Positions 34,613 to 44,161 of a stretch of 64,000 nt of DNA are shown here, one piece after another (position 1 is the first letter of the stretch; each line of letters starts with the position of its first letter). This DNA comes from Paradesertivirga sp965650335 (lineage in GTDB: Bacteria > Bacteroidota > Bacteroidia > Sphingobacteriales > Sphingobacteriaceae): NCBI GenBank assembly GCA_965650335.1, contig CBFGOI010000004.1, positions 1-64,000 on the forward strand, written 5' to 3'. The notes under the pieces were generated by a model. The model had not been told where the DNA came from and searched no databases. It was given only the letters and a program-made list of their open reading frames with translations. The position numbers were made by a program, and so were the translations under genes.

Positions 34613-35122
34613 CTAATTCAATTCCACTTCTTTAAGCAAGTCAGAAACTAAGGCTTCCTGTTTACTTTTATCTTCTAACTGATGGCGTAAAACTTTTTCA
34701 GCGATCTCGATAGAAAGTGCAGCAACCTGACCTTTTATTTCAAAAATAGCTGCAGCTTTTTGAGTCTCAATTTCATGTTGAGCTTTTTCAAGCATTTTTG
34801 CACCTTCTATTTGCGCAATCGTCTTGGCTTCGCCAACAATTTTATCTTTAAGTTCTTTAGCCTCTTTTAATATCAGGTCACGTTCCGCACGAGCTTGTTT
34901 CAACAAAGATTCATTCTCGCTAGTTAAACGGGCCATCTCTTCTTTAGCTTTTTGAGCAGACTCAAGCGCGTTCTCAATAGACCGCTCGCGGTCAGTAATG
35001 GCCCCTAATATTGGAGCCCAGGCAAACTTCTTTAATAAAATTAAAAGAAGCAAAAACGCAACCGTCGCCCAAACTACAAATCCAAGATGATGATTTAATA
35101 TGCCTTCAAATAGTTCTTCCAT
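34613..35122 (-). CDS. atpF: ATP synthase F0 subunit b AtpF
   Basis: Stator subunit, 169 residues. One N-terminal membrane helix (about 10-30, HLGFVVWATVAFLLLLILLK) is followed by FAWAPILGAITDRERSIENAL and a long charged coiled coil to the C-terminus, the standard b-subunit design. Located between atpE and atpH. Confidence 0.96.
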   Translation of the reverse strand: MEELFEGILNHHLGFVVWATVAFLLLLILLKKFAWAPILGAITDRERSIENALESAQKAKEEMARLTSENESLLKQARAERDLILKEAKELKDKIVGEAKTIAQIEGAKMLEKAQHEIETQKAAAIFEIKGQVAALSIEIAEKVLRHQLEDKSKQEALVSDLLKEVELN

Positions 35123-35209
35123 TTTTTATCTCTTTTTACCTTCAAAAATAAAAAGCCGGACAACAACCAACCGTTAATCCTCCGGCTCTTAATCTTCTTA
35201 TCGAGTGTA

Positions 35210-35425
35210 TTAACCTACGTTAGTACCCAATAATGCTACTACCACACCAAATAAAGCAACACCTTCTACAAGTGCAGCTGCGATGATCATAGCAGTCTGA
35301 ATTTTTGAAGCAGCCTCTGGCTGACGGGCAATACCTTCCATTGCTTTGCCACCAACCTGACCAATACCGATACCTGCACCGATAACTGCTAAACCTGCAC
35401 CAATTGCAGCGATTGAACCTACCAT
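35210..35425 (-). CDS. atpE: ATP synthase F0 subunit c AtpE
   Basis: Proteolipid of the rotor ring, 71 residues, with two membrane helices joined by the polar loop GGKAMEGIARQPEAASKIQ (ARQPE conserved). The ion-carrying carboxylate is E54 in AALVEGVALFG. The residue after it is Gly rather than Ser/Thr, which argues for proton rather than sodium coupling, although Q23 is present in helix 1. Confidence 0.97.
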   Translation of the reverse strand: MVGSIAAIGAGLAVIGAGIGIGQVGGKAMEGIARQPEAASKIQTAMIIAAALVEGVALFGVVVALLGTNVG

Positions 35426-35461
35426 AATAGTTTAATTTATATAGTTGTTAAAAAAATGATT

Positions 35462-36607
35462 CTAATGTGCATGCTCATCAACCGCAGTTCCAATAAACAA
35501 AGCGGTAAGCATGGTAAAAATAAACGCCTGAAGAAATGCTACTAAAAGCTCCAGAACATCCATGAATAAAACGAAAGCAACAGAAACCGGTGCAATGGCC
35601 AGAGATTTGAATATAAAAATCAAGGCAATTAAACTCAGTACAATGATGTGTCCTGCAGAAATGTTCGCATATAAACGAATCATCAATGCGAAAGGCTTAG
35701 AAATAACTCCGATAATTTCTACCGGAATCATGATCGGATATAACCACCATGGCACATCCGGCAATAGAATGTGTTTCCAGTAATACTTGTTTCCGTTTAA
35801 ATTAGTAACGATCAAAGTAATAAATGCAAGCACAAAAGTCATGAAGATATTACCGGTAACGTTAGCTCCACCCGGGAACAACGGAAACAGACCTAGCAAG
35901 TTGTTAATCCATATAAAGAAGAACATGGTTAACAACAGAGGCATAAACTTGGCGTATTTATAACCAATATTCGGCTTCGCAATTTCATCACGAACAAAAA
36001 GGATAATGGGCTCAATAAATGATTGAAACCCTTTAGGTGCCATGCCTTCGCGTCGTTTGTATGCCCTGGAAACTGATGTGAAAATTAAAATCAATAAAAT
36101 AACAGCCAACCAGATTGCGGCTACGTTTTTAGTTATAGAGAAATCGTATATATGAGAAGAGCTCTCCTTATCAATTTCTCCGGCACCATTAACGGCAAAA
36201 ATTTTATCCTCAATTAGCTTATAGGTATAGTACTTACCGGCATAAGCTTCTTCGCCATGATGAAAGTTTGAAGATGAAAAAACTTCAGTCCCTTTATCAG
36301 TGAGCAGTATAACTGGAAGAGGCAATGAAGTATGCCCCCAAAGGTGCCAATAGTGAGAATCAGCAATGTGTTCCATGATCGCTGCAGTAGGATCAAATTT
36401 TTCTTGCTCGCCTTTGCCTTTCGTGTGTTCAACTCCAGGAATATGAGCATCGCTTTCTACACTTGATGAAAAAGTAGTATCAGCTAACTCTTTTGGCTCA
36501 GGATGTTGAGCTTTTGATACTGTCTGCAAACTAATAAAAACTAAAAAAAGTGCGAATGCAGCGCTGAATCTAATTTTTTTTGAATTCAAAATGTGGGTAA
36601 ACGACAT
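35462..36607 (-). CDS. atpB: ATP synthase F0 subunit a AtpB
   Basis: Proton-channel stator subunit of 381 residues, well above the ~270 of E. coli. The additional ~150 N-terminal residues begin with a signal-like segment (SAAFALFLVFISLQTVSKAQ), then a soluble, His-rich stretch before the first channel helix at ~160. The essential arginine is R311 in MIRLYANISAGHI, and the last helices are conserved. Long N-termini of this sort are usual in Bacteroidota. Confidence 0.95.
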   Translation of the reverse strand: MSFTHILNSKKIRFSAAFALFLVFISLQTVSKAQHPEPKELADTTFSSSVESDAHIPGVEHTKGKGEQEKFDPTAAIMEHIADSHYWHLWGHTSLPLPVILLTDKGTEVFSSSNFHHGEEAYAGKYYTYKLIEDKIFAVNGAGEIDKESSSHIYDFSITKNVAAIWLAVILLILIFTSVSRAYKRREGMAPKGFQSFIEPIILFVRDEIAKPNIGYKYAKFMPLLLTMFFFIWINNLLGLFPLFPGGANVTGNIFMTFVLAFITLIVTNLNGNKYYWKHILLPDVPWWLYPIMIPVEIIGVISKPFALMIRLYANISAGHIIVLSLIALIFIFKSLAIAPVSVAFVLFMDVLELLVAFLQAFIFTMLTALFIGTAVDEHAH

Positions 36608-36621
36608 TTATTACAAGTTTT

Positions 36622-37011
36622 TTACGTTTTATTTTGGTGGCGCAAGTTACACAACAATGCATAAACTTCAAAGGACGTAAATGAGAAATATAAAGAAAAA
36701 AACTCGACGGCAAAAACCACAGCATTCACCTTGAATTTCAACGAATAAACCAGCACTAAACCCAGGCACAATAGTAACTTTAAGGTAGCTACGCCCATGA
36801 TTACAAATATTGAGTTTTCCCCCCCGTTTTTAATGCCGGCGACAGATACCACATAGGCGATAACTGTGATTATCAAAAGAAATCCAAATACCACCCAAAA
36901 CTTCGGAATTAAAATTACATCAGCAGGATTTTTTGCCTCGATTAGCCCTGCTGTCAATCCCAAAACAGCAGCAATAGAAAACAGGATTAAAAAAAAGTTG
37001 CGTAAACTCAA
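36622..37011 (-). CDS. AtpI-like four-helix membrane protein of atp operon
   Basis: Membrane protein of 129 residues with four hydrophobic segments. It sits in the position occupied by AtpI/AtpR-type assembly factors, before atpB. The start appears to be a TTG (37011) whose bases overlap the TGA of the upstream atpZ-like gene as TTGA, indicating coupled translation. It gives no strong family match by eye, so the assignment to ATP synthase assembly rests on topology and position. Confidence 0.65.
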   Translation of the reverse strand: MSLRNFFLILFSIAAVLGLTAGLIEAKNPADVILIPKFWVVFGFLLIITVIAYVVSVAGIKNGGENSIFVIMGVATLKLLLCLGLVLVYSLKFKVNAVVFAVEFFSLYFSFTSFEVYALLCNLRHQNKT

Positions 37012-37250
37012 GATTTCATTTTTTTAATGGAGCGAACAATAATATATAAGGCAATAAAAACACCGGCTAAACTTAAAAATGCAGTCGCCAAAGGCGTTTT
37101 AGCTTGCCGTTTTTCATCAATTTTGTATCCGGCATAAGTAAAAGCTCCAATTATCACAAACATTTGGAAGCCCATAGCCGAGTATTGAGCATAGCTATTT
37201 AACAGGCGTTTGCGTTTCTCAACAGGCTTTTCACTTTCATCTTCTTGCAT
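37008..37250 (-). CDS. AtpZ/AtpI-family protein
   Basis: Small protein of 80 residues: charged N-terminus, then two membrane helices (about 27-43, GFQMFVIIGAFTYAGYKID; and 55-73, LATAFLSLAGVFIALYIIV). This is the AtpZ/AtpI pattern; such proteins help c-ring assembly or bring in Mg2+ for the ATP synthase. It is the first gene of the atp operon, 20 bases after a -7 promoter element, and divergent from adenine deaminase. Confidence 0.8.
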   Translation of the reverse strand: MQEDESEKPVEKRKRLLNSYAQYSAMGFQMFVIIGAFTYAGYKIDEKRQAKTPLATAFLSLAGVFIALYIIVRSIKKMKS

Positions 37251-37270
37251 AACGTGCGTTTAATTATTTG

Positions 37271-37278
37271 CAAAAGTA
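37271..37278 (-). promoter_or_regulatory. -7 promoter element for the atp operon
   Basis: Minus-strand TACTTTTG matches TAnnTTTG exactly and lies 20 bases before the atpZ-like ATG at 37250. On the other strand the same bases carry an imperfect -7-like word (attatttg) that could serve adenine deaminase. Confidence 0.55.
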
Positions 37279-37331
37279 CTACTTTTATGAACTTAGTCAC
37301 CCATGTTTTAAGGTTCACAAATCAAACATCT

Positions 37332-38966
37332 ATGATCGAAAAAATGCTGGTTAGCGGCCAGATAGTGGATATTTTCAACAAGCGGGTTTATCCTGGTAAA
37401 ATTTTCATACTCAACGGCCGCATTCAGAAAATAGAAGAGACGACCGAAGCCGACAATCAATACATCATGCCAGGATTCATTGATGCGCATGTGCATATCG
37501 AAAGTTCGATGCTCGTTCCCTCAGAATTCGCCCGTCTAGCGGTAGTTCATGGTACAGTTGCTACAGTTTCCGACCCTCACGAAATTGCCAATGTTTGCGG
37601 CATCGAAGGTGTAAAATTCATGATTGAAAACGGAGAACAGGTTCCGCTTAAGTTCTATTTTGGAGCACCATCCTGCGTACCGGCAACGGTATTCGAAACT
37701 GCAGGCGCAGAAATTTCGATAAAGGAAATTGATGAGCTTTTAAAATCAGATAAAGTAAAATACCTGGCCGAAATGATGAACTGGCCCGGAGTATTGTTCA
37801 AAGATCCGCTGGTTTATGAAAAAATTAAGATTGCAAAAAAATACAATAAACCTATCGATGGGCACGCACCGGGCTTAACCGGCGAAAAAGCTAAACAATA
37901 TATAGACGCAGGAATAAGTACGGATCACGAATGCTTTACGAAAGAAGAGGCTCTAGACAAATTAAATCTCGGCATGAAAATCCTCATCCGTGAAGGAAGC
38001 GCCGCCAAAAACTTCGACGCGCTAATTGATCTTTTGCATGATTTTGAAGGTCAGATTATGTTTTGCTCTGATGATAAACATCCAGACAGTTTGCTGCTTG
38101 GCCATATCAACGAACTGGTTAAAAGGGCGGTGGAAAAAGGGATAGACGTTTTCAAAGTACTTAAAGCAGCCTGCGTCAATCCGGTAACCCATTATTCTCT
38201 TGATGTGGGACTACTTCGTACCGGAGACTTTGCAGATTTTATCATCACTGACAATCTAAAAAACTTCAAAATAAAAGAAACCTATATAAATGGAAACTTG
38301 GTGGCAGCTAAAAGCAGGTCGAACATTGATTCTGTAAAAGTTGCCGCAATAAATAATTTCGATTGTTCTGCGATAACTGCTGCCGACATCAAAATTAGCG
38401 CGTCGAGTCAAAAAATTACCGTAATTGAAGCATTAGACGGGCAGCTTATCACTAACAGAATCGTGGCTGAAGCATTTGCTAAAGATGGCTTTATCGAATC
38501 AAATCCTGAACAAGATATTTTAAAGATCATCGTAAAAAATCGTTATAAAAATGCGCCGCCGGCAATTGCGTTTATAAAAAACTTTGGCTTGAAAGATGGC
38601 GCAATCGCTTCATCCATTGCGCACGACTCGCACAACATCATAGCAGTGGGAACAAGCGATGAATTCTTAGTGGGGGCAGTTAATGCTATTGTAGCCTGCA
38701 AGGGTGGCATTTCGGCGGTCTCATCAGTCAATTCAAAAGTATTAGCTCTGCCAGTCGGCGGAATTATGTCAGCCGAAGATGCTTACGATATTGCAGAACT
38801 ATACACAGAACTGGATCTTTTAGCAAAGAAAATGGGGTCGACGCTATCCTCCCCATTCATGACTTTATCTTTTATGGCCCTGCTTGTTATTCCCTCATTA
38901 AAACTGAGCGACCTGGGTCTTTTTGATGGTGAAGAGTTCAAATTCGTAAAAACCGAAACTTCCTGA
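37332..38966 (+). CDS. ade: Adenine deaminase
   Basis: Amidohydrolase converting adenine to hypoxanthine and ammonia in purine salvage. Metal-binding motifs are PGFIDAHVHIESSML (HxH), VSDPHEIANV, and HAPGLTG, with SDDKHPDSL and the C-terminal adenine deaminase domain (SSIAHDSHNIIAVG). From the ATG at 37332 it has 544 residues and begins MIEKMLVSGQIVDI, where homology should start. An ATG at 37287 would add 15 residues and is also possible. Divergent from the atp operon. Confidence 0.93.
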   Translation: MIEKMLVSGQIVDIFNKRVYPGKIFILNGRIQKIEETTEADNQYIMPGFIDAHVHIESSMLVPSEFARLAVVHGTVATVSDPHEIANVCGIEGVKFMIENGEQVPLKFYFGAPSCVPATVFETAGAEISIKEIDELLKSDKVKYLAEMMNWPGVLFKDPLVYEKIKIAKKYNKPIDGHAPGLTGEKAKQYIDAGISTDHECFTKEEALDKLNLGMKILIREGSAAKNFDALIDLLHDFEGQIMFCSDDKHPDSLLLGHINELVKRAVEKGIDVFKVLKAACVNPVTHYSLDVGLLRTGDFADFIITDNLKNFKIKETYINGNLVAAKSRSNIDSVKVAAINNFDCSAITAADIKISASSQKITVIEALDGQLITNRIVAEAFAKDGFIESNPEQDILKIIVKNRYKNAPPAIAFIKNFGLKDGAIASSIAHDSHNIIAVGTSDEFLVGAVNAIVACKGGISAVSSVNSKVLALPVGGIMSAEDAYDIAELYTELDLLAKKMGSTLSSPFMTLSFMALLVIPSLKLSDLGLFDGEEFKFVKTETS

Positions 38967-38984
38967 AAAAATGAACCAATAGTT

Positions 38985-38992
38985 TATCTTTG
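38985..38992 (+). promoter_or_regulatory. -7 promoter element for porW-pbp1A-uvrC
   Basis: TATCTTTG matches TAnnTTTG exactly, 18 bases after the adenine deaminase stop and 90 bases before the porW-like start. It would give a leader of about 85 bases. Confidence 0.45.
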
Positions 38993-39082
38993 AAAGATTG
39001 TTATCATAAAAATATAAGCTAACCGGAACAAAATATTTTGGCAAAGAGCTTGTTAATGTATTAAGTCAAATCATATTCAGCC

Positions 39083-41869
39083 TTGAAATCTAATTTTCAA
39101 TTCCTGTCCGTTCTCTCTGTTTTCAGTTCAATATTCATATATACTGGTTGCATGAGTCCCAAAGATTCGGTTACCAGCAGAGGAATGCAAAACCTGACAG
39201 CCAGGTATAATATTATATACAATGCAAATCTCTTATTAGATGAGAGTGCTGAAAACATTGAAAAAGCCTATATCGATAATTATAGCCAGCTCTTAACAAT
39301 TTATAAAGAGCCTTCAGAAGCTATTTCTGCATCACAAACTACAAATCTGGACTCGATAATTAAAAAAGCAAATTCAATCATTAATGAAAAGCTTCATAGT
39401 AACTATGTTGATGATGCTTATTTGCTTGTCGCTAAATCAAATTACCTAAAATCGAATTTTTTTAATGCTTCCGAATATTTTACCTACCTTTATGATAACT
39501 ATCCTCTGGAAAAAGATACCCGGCAAGAATCTTTAACTTGGAAGACCAGGGCATTGCTGCAGCTGGATAATATTGCTGAAGCATCTAATGCAATCGATAC
39601 CGCTTTGAAGCATATTGAAACTTCTGAAAAAACCATGTCAGATGTGTATGCCACCTATGCTCAACTTTTAATCACTACCAACAGGGAAAAAGAAGCAATC
39701 CCGGTTTTACAAAAAGCGATTGATGCAAGTAAGTCAAAAAGCAATAGAATAAGATGGAGATATATTCTTGGCCAACTGCAAACAGAGGCTAAACAATATG
39801 AAGATGCTTATGAAAATTTCACTGCAGTTGTAAAAAGTAATGCTTCTTTCGACATGGCCTTCAATGCTAACCTTAACAGGATACGAATTGAAGAAGAACA
39901 AAATGGCGTTAATTCAGACCGGATCAGTCGACTAAAATCCCTGTTAAAGGACGATAAGAACAAGGACTTTATCGATCAAATCTATTACCATATTGGGAAT
40001 ATTCATTTTGAAAACAACGAAATTTCGGAGGCAATAAAAAATTATAATATATCTGTAAGAAAGAGTACTACTAACCTGGACCAAAAGGGCGTGAGCTATT
40101 TAAAACTTGCCGATATTTACTTTGACAATGCAGATTACGTGCAGGCAAAAGCCTATTATGACAGTACTTTAAGTACTCTATCCCCTAAATATCCGGGCTA
40201 CGAACTAATAAAAAAGAAAGGCAATAACTTAGAACTACTGGCAGCCCGCTACAACACTATTGCCAGAGAAGACACCTTGCAGTCTTTAGCCAAATTGCCG
40301 GAAGTCGAAAGAGAAGAACGAATAGGAGAACTAGTACGGCAGCAAACAGAACGTGCTCTTGCATCTAATCAACAAGAGGCCACAAATGGCCTGATTGCTG
40401 GCATTGATGGCCCTACAACACCAAAACTAACAGAAGGAAAGTTTTATTTTAATAATTCGACTGCCATAAGTCAGGGGTTTTCTGATTTTAAGCGAAAATG
40501 GGGAAACAGACGTCTTGAAGATAATTGGAGACGTGCAGCAAAAACAGCTGCGGAAGCTACGCTTAGCATGTCCGCGGATCCGGACGCTCCTATCGGCGCA
40601 TCACTGGCTGCCACCAGTACAGGTCAAAGTGCGGATGCCATCCGTCAAAATTATATTAAAAATCTCCCCTTGACAGAGCCCTTACTAAAGCAATCCGAAC
40701 AAAGAATCGCGGAAGCTTATTACGATATTGCGAACTTTTACAAAGAGGAACTAAAAGATGAAGACATCGCTATTAAAACGTATGAAGAATTATTAAAGCG
40801 GATACCGGAAAGCAGTTACAACTTACCTGTTTATTATAATCTTTATAGATTGTATGAACCCATTAATAAAGAAAGATCTAATAACTATAAGAATTTAATT
40901 CTTTCAAAACATCCCAATTCACCGTTTGCAAAGGCAATTCAAGACCCGAATTATTCGCGTGAGACGGACGAAAAAGAGATGGCTTTACAAAAGGCCTACA
41001 ATGCAGTCTTTGATCTTTACACGGATAGGAAATACCAGGATGTTTTAACAGAAATTCAAAAGATCGAACAAACTTATGGCCCTAATACGTTATCGCCTCA
41101 GTTAGCCTATCTTAATAGTTTGGCTTTGGGACATACGCAAAAACTAACTCCTTTTGAAAATGTACTTCAGCAGCTAGCAGCTACGTACCCCAATGACCTG
41201 TTAATTACTCCGCTAGTAAAACAGCATTTAAATTTTATTAAAATTAATAGAGAGCAGATGATCTCCAGACCTACCGCACTGGTAGACTATGATCCGACCG
41301 TCCCATTTTTTGATGAAGAACCAACACAATCGACCCCTCAAGCAAGCGCTGGACAACAAGCACCTGTAGCGGTTGCACCGCCGGCAAGCTCTGAGCAAAA
41401 ACCAAGGCCCATTTCGAAAGAAGAAAAACCACAAACTTCAGTCCCCCAACAAGCTACGGTTCAACCCAAAGCGGAACAAAGTCCAACAGCAGAAGTGAAG
41501 GAAAGTCCTTTCACCTTACCAGGTGCAGCTGACTATTATTTTGTAGTTAATGTTACAGATCCCCGTTATAATTTAAGTTCCTCAAGGTTTGGCATTGGTC
41601 AGTTTAACAGATCTAAATACTCAGGATCATCATTAAAGCATCAGCTGCTCGAACCCAACAATGAAAATCAATTAATTTATGTGGGTGTTTTTCAAACATT
41701 TGAAGATGTAAAGGCTTATGAAAGCGCAATTTTACCCCTCCTTAAAGACATAATGAAGATTCCTGTTGAACAATATAGTACCTTCGTGATTACAAAAGAT
41801 GGCCTTGAAAAATTGATAAACAGGGAGGTTATCAATTCATATATTGAGTTTTATAAGAATAGTCATTAA
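39083..41869 (+). CDS. porW: Type IX secretion lipoprotein PorW/SprE-like (TPR)
   Basis: Large TPR lipoprotein of 928 residues. The signal peptide ends in the lipobox YTGC, so it is anchored in a membrane on the periplasmic side. The mature start, RGMQNLTARYNIIYNANLLLDES (split NLTARYNIIYNANLLL), is characteristic of SprE/PorW, a protein required for gliding and type IX secretion. Many TPR helices follow, then a Pro/Gln/Ala-rich linker (about 745-810) and a C-terminal domain. Start codon is TTG (39083), the only one that preserves the signal peptide. It is 3 bases from the PBP1A gene. Confidence 0.87.
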   Translation: MKSNFQFLSVLSVFSSIFIYTGCMSPKDSVTSRGMQNLTARYNIIYNANLLLDESAENIEKAYIDNYSQLLTIYKEPSEAISASQTTNLDSIIKKANSIINEKLHSNYVDDAYLLVAKSNYLKSNFFNASEYFTYLYDNYPLEKDTRQESLTWKTRALLQLDNIAEASNAIDTALKHIETSEKTMSDVYATYAQLLITTNREKEAIPVLQKAIDASKSKSNRIRWRYILGQLQTEAKQYEDAYENFTAVVKSNASFDMAFNANLNRIRIEEEQNGVNSDRISRLKSLLKDDKNKDFIDQIYYHIGNIHFENNEISEAIKNYNISVRKSTTNLDQKGVSYLKLADIYFDNADYVQAKAYYDSTLSTLSPKYPGYELIKKKGNNLELLAARYNTIAREDTLQSLAKLPEVEREERIGELVRQQTERALASNQQEATNGLIAGIDGPTTPKLTEGKFYFNNSTAISQGFSDFKRKWGNRRLEDNWRRAAKTAAEATLSMSADPDAPIGASLAATSTGQSADAIRQNYIKNLPLTEPLLKQSEQRIAEAYYDIANFYKEELKDEDIAIKTYEELLKRIPESSYNLPVYYNLYRLYEPINKERSNNYKNLILSKHPNSPFAKAIQDPNYSRETDEKEMALQKAYNAVFDLYTDRKYQDVLTEIQKIEQTYGPNTLSPQLAYLNSLALGHTQKLTPFENVLQQLAATYPNDLLITPLVKQHLNFIKINREQMISRPTALVDYDPTVPFFDEEPTQSTPQASAGQQAPVAVAPPASSEQKPRPISKEEKPQTSVPQQATVQPKAEQSPTAEVKESPFTLPGAADYYFVVNVTDPRYNLSSSRFGIGQFNRSKYSGSSLKHQLLEPNNENQLIYVGVFQTFEDVKAYESAILPLLKDIMKIPVEQYSTFVITKDGLEKLINREVINSYIEFYKNSH

Positions 41870-41872
41870 CAT

Positions 41873-44140
41873 ATGCAGAATAAAAAGACAACAGTTTTAA
41901 CAAAACAAGAGGTAAACCGCTACACTGTTACTTTTTGGAAAATTGTTATCGGGTGTATATCTTTTGCGATTATCCTTCTTTTTAGCATCGGTCTGGGCAT
42001 CTTTGGCGCCTTGCCTACATTTAAGGACCTGGAAAATCCTAAAAGCAATCTTTCTTCCGACATCATCTCTGACGACGGTGTCGTTATTGGTAACTACTTT
42101 GCCCAAAACCGATCGTCTATAAGATATGACGAAATATCACCCAATGTAATCAATGCGCTCATCGCCACTGAAGATATCCGGTTTTACAGTCATTCGGGTA
42201 TCGATTTTAAGCGAACTTTTACTATTATCTTTTATAACCTTATCGGGAGACAACAAGGTGCAAGTACCATCACTCAACAACTGGCATTGAATCTGTTTTC
42301 GGAAGAGGGCCGCTCGAAAGTATTTCTTAAACGAGTTGTTCAAAAACTTCAGGAATGGATTACTGCTATCAAGCTTGAGAGGCAATATACAAAGGAGGAG
42401 ATAATCACCATGTACCTCAATACCGTTAATTTTGCTTACAACAGTTACGGTATAAAGTCGGCAGCCCGGACATTTTTCAATACCACTCCTGATAAACTTA
42501 GTCCAGAGCAAGCCGCCGTGGTCGTTGGAATGCTGAAGGGTCCCTCACTTTACAATCCTGTCCGCAATCCGGAACGAGCTTTAGCAAGAAGAAATACCGT
42601 TTTAGAGAATATGCAAAAAGCAGGGTATTTAACGGCTGCAGATGCTGAGGAGCTTCAGCAAAAACCTCTAATCCTCAAATTTAATCCGGCTGACCATACT
42701 GTAGGTTTAGCACCTTATTTCAGAGCTGTGCTGAAAAAAGAAATTCAGGAGATATTTGAAAAGCAGAACATCAAAAAAGCAGATGATACCCCCTATGATT
42801 TAGACCGCGATGGTTTAAAAATCTACACGACGCTCGATTCTCGTATGCAGCGTTATGCTGAAGAGGCGCAAAGAGAGTATATCGCCCAATTGCAAAGACA
42901 GTTTAACAGATCATGGAGCAGTAGAGATCCTTTTAAGTTTAAAGAAGCCGAGCATTTGCTCGAGCAGGGTATAAAACGCTCGGAAAGATATCAGCAATTA
43001 CGGGAAGAAGGTCTCACCGAAGGAGATATATTAAAGAACTTTAAAACGCCTACCAAAATGTCAATATATACATGGAAGGGCGACAGAGATACGGTTATGA
43101 CTCCACTCGACTCTGTAAAGTATTACAAACTGCTATTACGCAACGCGATGATGTCCATGGAGCCGACCGGACCAAATGCAGGATACGTGCGGGCTTGGGT
43201 TGGCGGAATTAATTTTGAACATTTTAAATATGATCAGGTTAAAAAAGGAACCCGCCAGGTTGGCTCTACCGCAAAGCCATTTACTTATGCTGTGGCAATT
43301 AACGAAGGTTATTCTCCCTGCTACCAGGTGTTGAATGAACCTGTTACTATTGGTGATTGGACCCCACGGGCACACAATCCTCGTCCAGGGTATCTCACGC
43401 TTAAAACTGCTCTTGCCCATTCTGAAAACTGGGTCACCGCTTATGTTATGAAACAGGTGGGAGAAACTGCGGTTGGAACCTTAATTAGAAATATGGGAAT
43501 TCCGGTTAAAACAGCTGATATCGTTCCTTCAATGGCTTTGGGAACTTTTGACGCAAGTGTTTATGACATGGTAGGAGCCTATTCTACTTTTGTTAACCAG
43601 GGTGTATGGACCGAGCCCATTTACCTGTTGCGTATCGAAGATAAGAATGGCACTGTTTTATACGAGAAAAAGCCTCAGGTTCGCGAAGTTTTAAATCCGC
43701 AGGTGGCCTACGTAATGGTAGATATGTTAAAAGAGGTAGTACGAAGCGGAACCGGCGTTAGATTACGCTATAAGTACAATATGAACAACCCTATAGGCGG
43801 TAAAACGGGCACTACACAAAACAACTCTGATGGCTGGTTTATTGGAATTACTCCGCAATTGGTTACAGGTGTGTGGACCGGAGCTGAAGATCGGGCGATC
43901 CATTTCAGTTCGACCGATCAGGGGGAGGGAGCAAACTCGGCCCTACCGGTTTTTGCACTGTATATGAAAAAGGTTTATGCAGATCCGAAGTTAAAATATA
44001 CCAAAGGAGATTTCGAAACTCCGCCCGGCGGTGTCAGTACTGTTTTAAATTGTGATGCATATGCTCCGAAAACCAATGCCGATTCGAGCACCGTTCAACC
44101 AACAACAACAACACCGGTAGCTGTTCCGTTAAAAAACTAA
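41873..44140 (+). CDS. Penicillin-binding protein 1A (transglycosylase/transpeptidase)
   Basis: Bifunctional peptidoglycan synthase of 755 residues. One membrane helix (about 20-45) is followed by the GT51 glycosyltransferase domain, with catalytic E100 in IATEDIRFYSHSG and QGASTITQQLALN. The transpeptidase domain has S465-T-A-K468 (STAKPF), SEN and KTGTT. All catalytic motifs are intact. It begins 3 bases after the porW-like stop and 21 bases before uvrC, so these form one transcription unit. Confidence 0.95.
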   Translation: MQNKKTTVLTKQEVNRYTVTFWKIVIGCISFAIILLFSIGLGIFGALPTFKDLENPKSNLSSDIISDDGVVIGNYFAQNRSSIRYDEISPNVINALIATEDIRFYSHSGIDFKRTFTIIFYNLIGRQQGASTITQQLALNLFSEEGRSKVFLKRVVQKLQEWITAIKLERQYTKEEIITMYLNTVNFAYNSYGIKSAARTFFNTTPDKLSPEQAAVVVGMLKGPSLYNPVRNPERALARRNTVLENMQKAGYLTAADAEELQQKPLILKFNPADHTVGLAPYFRAVLKKEIQEIFEKQNIKKADDTPYDLDRDGLKIYTTLDSRMQRYAEEAQREYIAQLQRQFNRSWSSRDPFKFKEAEHLLEQGIKRSERYQQLREEGLTEGDILKNFKTPTKMSIYTWKGDRDTVMTPLDSVKYYKLLLRNAMMSMEPTGPNAGYVRAWVGGINFEHFKYDQVKKGTRQVGSTAKPFTYAVAINEGYSPCYQVLNEPVTIGDWTPRAHNPRPGYLTLKTALAHSENWVTAYVMKQVGETAVGTLIRNMGIPVKTADIVPSMALGTFDASVYDMVGAYSTFVNQGVWTEPIYLLRIEDKNGTVLYEKKPQVREVLNPQVAYVMVDMLKEVVRSGTGVRLRYKYNMNNPIGGKTGTTQNNSDGWFIGITPQLVTGVWTGAEDRAIHFSSTDQGEGANSALPVFALYMKKVYADPKLKYTKGDFETPPGGVSTVLNCDAYAPKTNADSSTVQPTTTTPVAVPLKN

Positions 44141-44161
44141 AATCGCAGGGTTTGTGTGCGT

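Noticed and set aside
36214..36450. Minus-strand frame of 78 codons inside atpB
   Set aside because: Shifted frame within a conserved gene, no independent signals.
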